Position numbers and translations under genes: made by a program. Of a DNA stretch of 64,000 nt, positions 62,226 through 64,000 are shown one piece after another. The first letter of the stretch is position 1, and every line of letters begins with the position of its first letter. This DNA comes from DTWD01 sp963662965 (lineage in GTDB: Bacteria; Acidobacteriota; Vicinamibacteria; Vicinamibacterales; UBA8438): contig OY759970.1 in assembly GCA_963662965.1 (NCBI GenBank), positions 2,232,001 through 2,296,000 of the forward strand, given 5' to 3'. A model generated the notes under the pieces. The model was not told the origin of the DNA. It ran no database searches and saw only the letters and a program-made list of their open reading frames with translations.

Positions 62226-62447
62226 ATGCACCTGAGCCCGCGCTGCGGAGCCCGGACACGGACCGGGAGGCCGTGCCGGTCGCCCGCGATGGTGAACGGC
62301 CGCTGCCGGAACGGCCATCCGCGCCTCGGCCTGGCTCTGAAACCGGCCGGGGCCGACCCGGCTGGCGCTCAAGAAGATACGCGGGCGGGCGACGACCTGG
62401 ACGTTGCCAAGGCGGCATCGCTCGCGGGGTTGATGGACGCCGACTAG
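62226..62447 (+). CDS. Small Cys-rich island protein (HGG-type, shortened)
   Basis: 73 residues from ATG 62226. MHLSPRCGARTRTGRPCRSPAMVNGRCRNGHPRLG is the start of a small family common in islands and prophages (RCGAxTRxGxPCxxPAMxNGRCRMHGG). The usual HGG is NGH here, so the motif is altered and the downstream part differs (PAGAQEDTRAGDDLDVAKAASLAGLMD). Three Cys and one His could bind zinc. Last gene before the right attachment site. Confidence 0.65.
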   Translation: MHLSPRCGARTRTGRPCRSPAMVNGRCRNGHPRLGLALKPAGADPAGAQEDTRAGDDLDVAKAASLAGLMDAD

Positions 62448-62530
62448 CGCCGCGCAAACGTGGGACACAAAGAGGGACGTTAAGTTCTTTAATTCATGTA
62501 TCTACAATAATAACAGTATTTTACGTCTTG

Positions 62531-62548
62531 TAAGTGGCGGTGAGGCAG
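62531..62548. repeat. Right attachment site (attR) of the genomic island
   Basis: Core TAAGTGGCGGTGAGGCAG, identical to attL. It covers the 3' end of the tRNA-Ser gene, including the encoded CCA and acceptor stem. Confidence 0.9.
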
Positions 62549-62627
62549 GGATTCGAACCCTGGGTAGAGCTATAAACCCTACAACGGTTTAGCAAACCGC
62601 CGCCTTCAGCCTCTCGGCCACCTCACC
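62535..62627 (-). tRNA. tRNA-Ser (anticodon GCU)
   Basis: Reads GGTGAGGTGGCCGAGAGGC at the 5' end (62627 leftward). The acceptor stem GGTGAGG pairs with CCTCACC, the anticodon loop is TTGCTAA (GCT), a long variable arm typical of Ser tRNAs follows, the T loop is GGTTCGAATCC, and CCA is encoded. The island's attachment repeat covers the 3' end; the gene is complete. Confidence 0.95.
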
Positions 62628-62678
62628 GCGGGTCTTTAAGTATACGTTGCACTCGATCGCGGAGATAAAATTGGCGAC

Positions 62679-64000
62679 ATGATGCGACGAAGAGTTGAAC
62701 TGCGGGCGGTCGGGATTCTCGTGGTCCTGGGCTCGGCGTGGATCGTGGTGAGCGGTCAGCAGGTCGATACCGAGACCATCACTGGCGTCGTGACTAGTAG
62801 CAAGGGTCCCGAGGCCGGCGTTTGGGTTATCGCCGAGACCGATGACCCCAACACCAAGTTCCGCAAGATCGTGGTGACCAACGACGACGGTCAGTTCTTG
62901 GTACCGGAGCTTCCACAAGGGAACTACGCGGTCTGGGTGCGGGGGTACGGGCTGGTCGACTCGACTCCCGTGACGGCCACGCCGGGTCACGACCTGAGGC
63001 TGACGGCAGTTGTCGCGAAGACTCCGCAAGAAGCCGCAGCGGTCTATCCTGCCAACTATTGGTTGTCGCTGATGGAGCCGCCGAAGACGAGCGAATTCCC
63101 GGGCACCGGTCGTCATGGCAATGGCATCAGCCCACAGCTCAAGACGCGCCACGAATACATGTACAACCTGAAGGGCTGCCTGCGCTGTCATCAGGTCGGG
63201 AACAAGTTCACGCGCGAGAATCCGAACGCGCACGAGTACGACTCGACCGCCGCGGCGTGGGATGACCGCGTCCAAATGGGTCAGCGTGGAGCTGAGATGA
63301 CCTCCTGGATGACGAGGTTCGGGCGCGAGCGCGGGTTGCAGATGTTCGCCGACTGGAGCGATCGGATTGCGACGGGGGAGGTGCCGCCGCCACCGCCGCG
63401 CCCGAACGGGGTGGAGCGGAATGTGGTCCTCACCCAGTGGGAGTGGACGGATGAAATGGGCAAGATCCACGATGAGGCGTCTACCGACAAGCGTAACCCG
63501 CGGGTGAATGCCAATGGTCCGATCTACGGCGTCGACATTGCGAACGACAACCTGGCCATCCTCGATCCGATTACCCACACCGCGACGATGTTGCGGATCC
63601 CGACCCTGGCGGATCGCTCGACGATGCGGGCGTCGTACGCGCAGTCGGGCTACCCCCCGTCCCGCTTGGCGAACCTCGCGCGCTTCAATCCGGCCAGCAT
63701 CCACAATCCCATGTTGGACAGCCAGGGCCGGGTCTGGTACACGGCGACGCTGCGCCCCCCGGCGGACCAGCCAGGCTGGTGCACGGAAGAGTCAGATAAC
63801 AAGTACGCACGGTATTTTCCGCTGGAGCGGTCGGGTCGCAACGTAAGCTACTACGACCCGAAGATGCAGCAGTTCACGATGATCGACACCTGTTTCGGCA
63901 CCCACCATCTGCAGTTCGCGTATGACGAGAACGAGACTCTCTTCTTGGGTCAGCCGAACGGTGCGGTGTTTGGCTGGATCAACACGAGGCAGCTCGATCA
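62679..64000 (+). CDS. Secreted carboxypeptidase-regulatory / virginiamycin-B-lyase-like protein, 3' end outside the window
   Basis: ATG at 62679 or 62682; open to the edge (440 codons). A signal peptide (LRAVGILVVLGSAWIVVSGQ) is followed by a carboxypeptidase-regulatory beta domain (ITGVVTSSKGPEAGVWVIAETDDPN...GQFLVPELPQGNYAVWVRGYG). A single heme-type motif CLRCH follows (about residues 168-172, in YNLKGCLRCHQVGN). Then a beta-propeller region like Vgb lyase (GPIYGVDIANDNLAILDPITHTATMLRIPT, GRVWYTATLRPPADQPGWC). This domain order is common in Acidobacteriota. It may be a periplasmic cytochrome-like or sugar-processing protein. Confidence 0.85.
   Translation, partial: MMRRRVELRAVGILVVLGSAWIVVSGQQVDTETITGVVTSSKGPEAGVWVIAETDDPNTKFRKIVVTNDDGQFLVPELPQGNYAVWVRGYGLVDSTPVTATPGHDLRLTAVVAKTPQEAAAVYPANYWLSLMEPPKTSEFPGTGRHGNGISPQLKTRHEYMYNLKGCLRCHQVGNKFTRENPNAHEYDSTAAAWDDRVQMGQRGAEMTSWMTRFGRERGLQMFADWSDRIATGEVPPPPPRPNGVERNVVLTQWEWTDEMGKIHDEASTDKRNPRVNANGPIYGVDIANDNLAILDPITHTATMLRIPTLADRSTMRASYAQSGYPPSRLANLARFNPASIHNPMLDSQGRVWYTATLRPPADQPGWCTEESDNKYARYFPLERSGRNVSYYDPKMQQFTMIDTCFGTHHLQFAYDENETLFLGQPNGAVFGWINTRQLD

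Larger units (their letters stand above)
43395..62548. mobile_element. 19.15-kb genomic island in tRNA-Ser(GCU)
   Basis: Bounded by identical 18-bp direct repeats, the right one within the tRNA 3' end. It contains a P4-type integrase adjacent to attL, AlpA-like protein, primase-helicase, terminase remnants, MobA/MobL relaxase, RepA remnant, methyltransferase plus HNH nuclease, XRE regulator and at least four different insertion sequences. Such contents combine satellite-phage, plasmid and mobilisable-element parts. Integrase, AlpA and primase look intact, so excision may still be possible; conjugative mobilisation looks disabled by the stop in the relaxase. Confidence 0.9.

Noticed and set aside
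43395..62548. Complete prophage
   Set aside because: Only terminase-like genes are present and the large subunit is broken; no portal, capsid, tail or lysis genes were found.

Overview
The window is GC-rich (mostly well above 60%) chromosomal DNA. It looks like an Acidobacteriota (Vicinamibacteria-like) genome, from soil, sediment or a host-associated community. This assignment rests on gene content only: a fused secreted xanthine dehydrogenase-type hydroxylase, a Ser/Thr kinase with TolB-like and TPR parts, DUF3604, DUF2911, M28 and amidase-type secreted enzymes, a TonB-dependent receptor, and an N-terminal carboxypeptidase-regulatory domain fused to a virginiamycin-B-lyase-like protein. No rRNA or other taxonomic marker is present.

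1-43,390 is host chromosome. In order it holds: the end of a secreted protein; an RRM RNA-binding protein; a Tat-exported molybdenum hydroxylase plus its FAD subunit; a broken kinase gene coupled to a GntP-type permease; relics of a type I restriction subunit and of an AbiEi/AbiEii toxin-antitoxin pair; a serine hydrolase; a three-gene operon on the minus strand (phosphotriesterase-like, cupin-like, DUF3604); an Lrp/AsnC regulator divergent from 2-oxoacid dehydrogenase E1 and E2 genes and an aminotransferase; a heavily mutated HD-domain gene; several secreted hypothetical proteins; a patatin; an M28 peptidase / DUF2911 / amidase / DinB operon; a three-gene cassette bounded by a 43-45 bp direct repeat; a dead SDR gene; a TonB receptor; IS30 and ISAzo13-like elements; and a truncated PLD/lamin-tail gene.

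43,395-62,548 is a 19.15 kb genomic island in the 3' end of a tRNA-Ser(GCU) gene. It is bounded by an identical 18 bp direct repeat. Next to the left repeat lie a P4-type integrase, an AlpA-like activator and a primase-helicase, a P4-satellite-like replication module. The middle contains decayed phage terminase genes, an orphan type I-E-like CRISPR mini-array cut on both sides by insertion sequences, IS1-like, IS1595-like, IS21 and IS3 elements, and a MobA/MobL relaxase with an in-frame stop. To the right are a DNA methyltransferase plus HNH nuclease pair, a plasmid RepA relic, an XRE regulator with a conserved 327-residue partner, and a small zinc-knuckle-like protein.

Right of the tRNA a secreted CRCH-containing lyase-like gene runs off the window.

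A striking property is the number of disabled genes. At least twelve carry frameshifts or in-frame stops. Some lie at tandem repeats (an octamer in the kinase gene, a 23-mer in the DUF3604 gene), and several are single-base nonsense changes. Single-base indels could partly be assembly errors, but the nonsense mutations and internal deletions point to real gene decay.
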